From the NCBI GenBank assembly GCA_016195115.1, contig JACQAI010000328.1:1-15284 (forward strand): a stretch of DNA of 15,284 nt, given 5' to 3'. Below are positions 14,887 through 15,284 of this stretch, in pieces. The notes beneath the pieces were generated by a model. The model saw only the letters and a list, made by a program, of their open reading frames with translations, ran no database searches and was not told where the DNA came from. A program made the translations under genes and the position numbers. Positions within the stretch are counted from its first letter, which is position 1, and every line of letters starts with the position of its first letter. This stretch comes from Pseudomonadota bacterium. Its GTDB lineage: Bacteria; Pseudomonadota; Alphaproteobacteria; Elsterales; Elsteraceae.

Positions 14887-15107
14887 CTCCTGGTCTCCTG
14901 CCAAAACGCCGGGATTATCCGCGCAAGCGCCGGCGATTGCCATGGCGCCGCGGCCGCGCCAATGCTTGTCGCGGCGGCGCCGGCGCGGAACCAATCGTTA
15001 AGCACCGTGATCCAGGATGGCGCACCCAAGGTGGGCCTGAGCATGGTCGACAGCGAAATTTACGCCACCGTATTGGTCGAGGCCGCCACACGCCGCGGTC
15101 CGGCGCG
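14887..15107. other. Divergent intergenic region between two TPR genes
   Basis: These 221 bp separate the leftward TPR-sulfotransferase gene from the rightward TPR gene and should hold both promoters. I found no -24/-12 motif, no GGCA-N5-TGCC palindrome and no clear -35/-10 pair. On the plus strand an AAGGTGG followed 7 nt later by ATG opens a 22-codon frame (15043-15111). It ends in a GTGA overlap with the downstream TPR gene. Confidence 0.4.
14895..14899 (-). promoter_or_regulatory. Ribosome binding site supporting the TTG start of the TPR-sulfotransferase
   Basis: AGGAG on the minus strand lies 8 nt upstream of TTG 14886. Neither upstream in-frame start has a comparable site, so this shorter reading is favoured, with moderate certainty because TTG starts are uncommon. 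Confidence 0.45.
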
Positions 15108-15284
15108 GTGAGCGAGCTCGAACAGGCGGCCGAGGCGGCGCGGCTGGGCGAGCGCCTGGCCGGCGCGGGCCGCTGGGCCGAGGCCGCCGCCGCCTTCGAG
15201 CGGGCGCTGGCGGGCGCACCCGGCGACGCGATGCTGCACAACAACCTCGCGGTCGCGTTGTTTCAGGGCGGCCAAGTCGCCGCG
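15108..15284 (+). CDS. TPR-repeat protein, N-terminal fragment (cut by window edge)
   Basis: This is a rightward gene of which 59 codons are visible. It starts GTG AGC (protein MSELEQAAEAARLGERLAG), followed by one clear tetratricopeptide unit, GRWAEAAAAFERALAGAPGD, and the start of a second, AMLHNNLAVALFQGGQ. TPR arrays are protein-binding scaffolds. What follows beyond the window, perhaps a transferase domain as in the divergent neighbour, cannot be seen. No Shine-Dalgarno sequence precedes the GTG. Its first bases overlap the stop of a 22-codon frame (GTGA), so translation may be coupled. Another start is possible, but no other in-frame start codon lies within about 80 bp upstream. It is divergent from the TPR-sulfotransferase gene. 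Confidence 0.7.
   Translation, partial: MSELEQAAEAARLGERLAGAGRWAEAAAAFERALAGAPGDAMLHNNLAVALFQGGQVAA

Noticed and set aside
13228..15111. 627-codon plus-strand open frame opposite the TPR-sulfotransferase
   Set aside because: It is rich in Arg/Gly/Val, shows no family motif, and mirrors the TPR codons of the real gene. Long antisense frames are expected in GC-rich DNA.

Overview
This is a GC-rich, mostly leftward-transcribed flagellar region of an alphaproteobacterium. The placement rests on three things. The basal-body order fliF-fliG-fliH-fliN-flbD-flhA resembles the Caulobacter fliF operon. FlbD is an alphaproteobacterial sigma-54 activator. A SciP (DUF1153) gene, encoding a small inhibitor of the cell-cycle regulator CtrA, sits between the two flagellar operons. 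The exact genus cannot be read from the window; a Rhodospirillales-like lineage is a guess.

Layout, in the direction of transcription (right to left, minus strand): (1) A plus-strand TPR gene enters at 15108 and runs off the right edge. (2) Divergent from it is a long TPR-sulfotransferase gene, 14886-12358. (3) The hook operon follows: fliK (split by a frameshift near 11250), flgD, and two tandem hook-protein paralogues, 12208-6706. It is preceded by a good -24/-12 sigma-54 promoter at 12244-12259 and a palindrome about 107 bp upstream of the predicted transcript start. (4) sciP stands alone at 6586-6281, flanked by AT-rich spacers. (5) The MS-ring/C-ring operon runs fliF, a single-ORF fliG-fliH fusion, fliN, flbD and the start of flhA (cut by the left edge), 6000-1.

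How it works together: FliF (MS ring), FliG and FliN (C-ring/switch), FliH (export-ATPase partner) and FlhA (export gate) form the early structure. FlbD then switches on the sigma-54 hook operon, which makes the hook-length ruler FliK, the hook cap FlgD and the hook subunits. SciP would dampen CtrA-driven transcription. A GGCA-N5-TGCC palindrome occurs in front of both flagellar operons, and in my manual scan nowhere else in the window. It is a good candidate for the FlbD operator, activating at fliK and repressing or tuning fliF next to a CtrA-like box.

The most unusual points are the natural FliG-FliH fusion, the apparently broken fliK, the paired hook genes, the shared palindromes, and the 14-repeat TPR-sulfotransferase beside the flagellar genes. 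There is no intergenic stretch longer than 300 bases, and I found no tRNA, rRNA, CRISPR array or insertion sequence.
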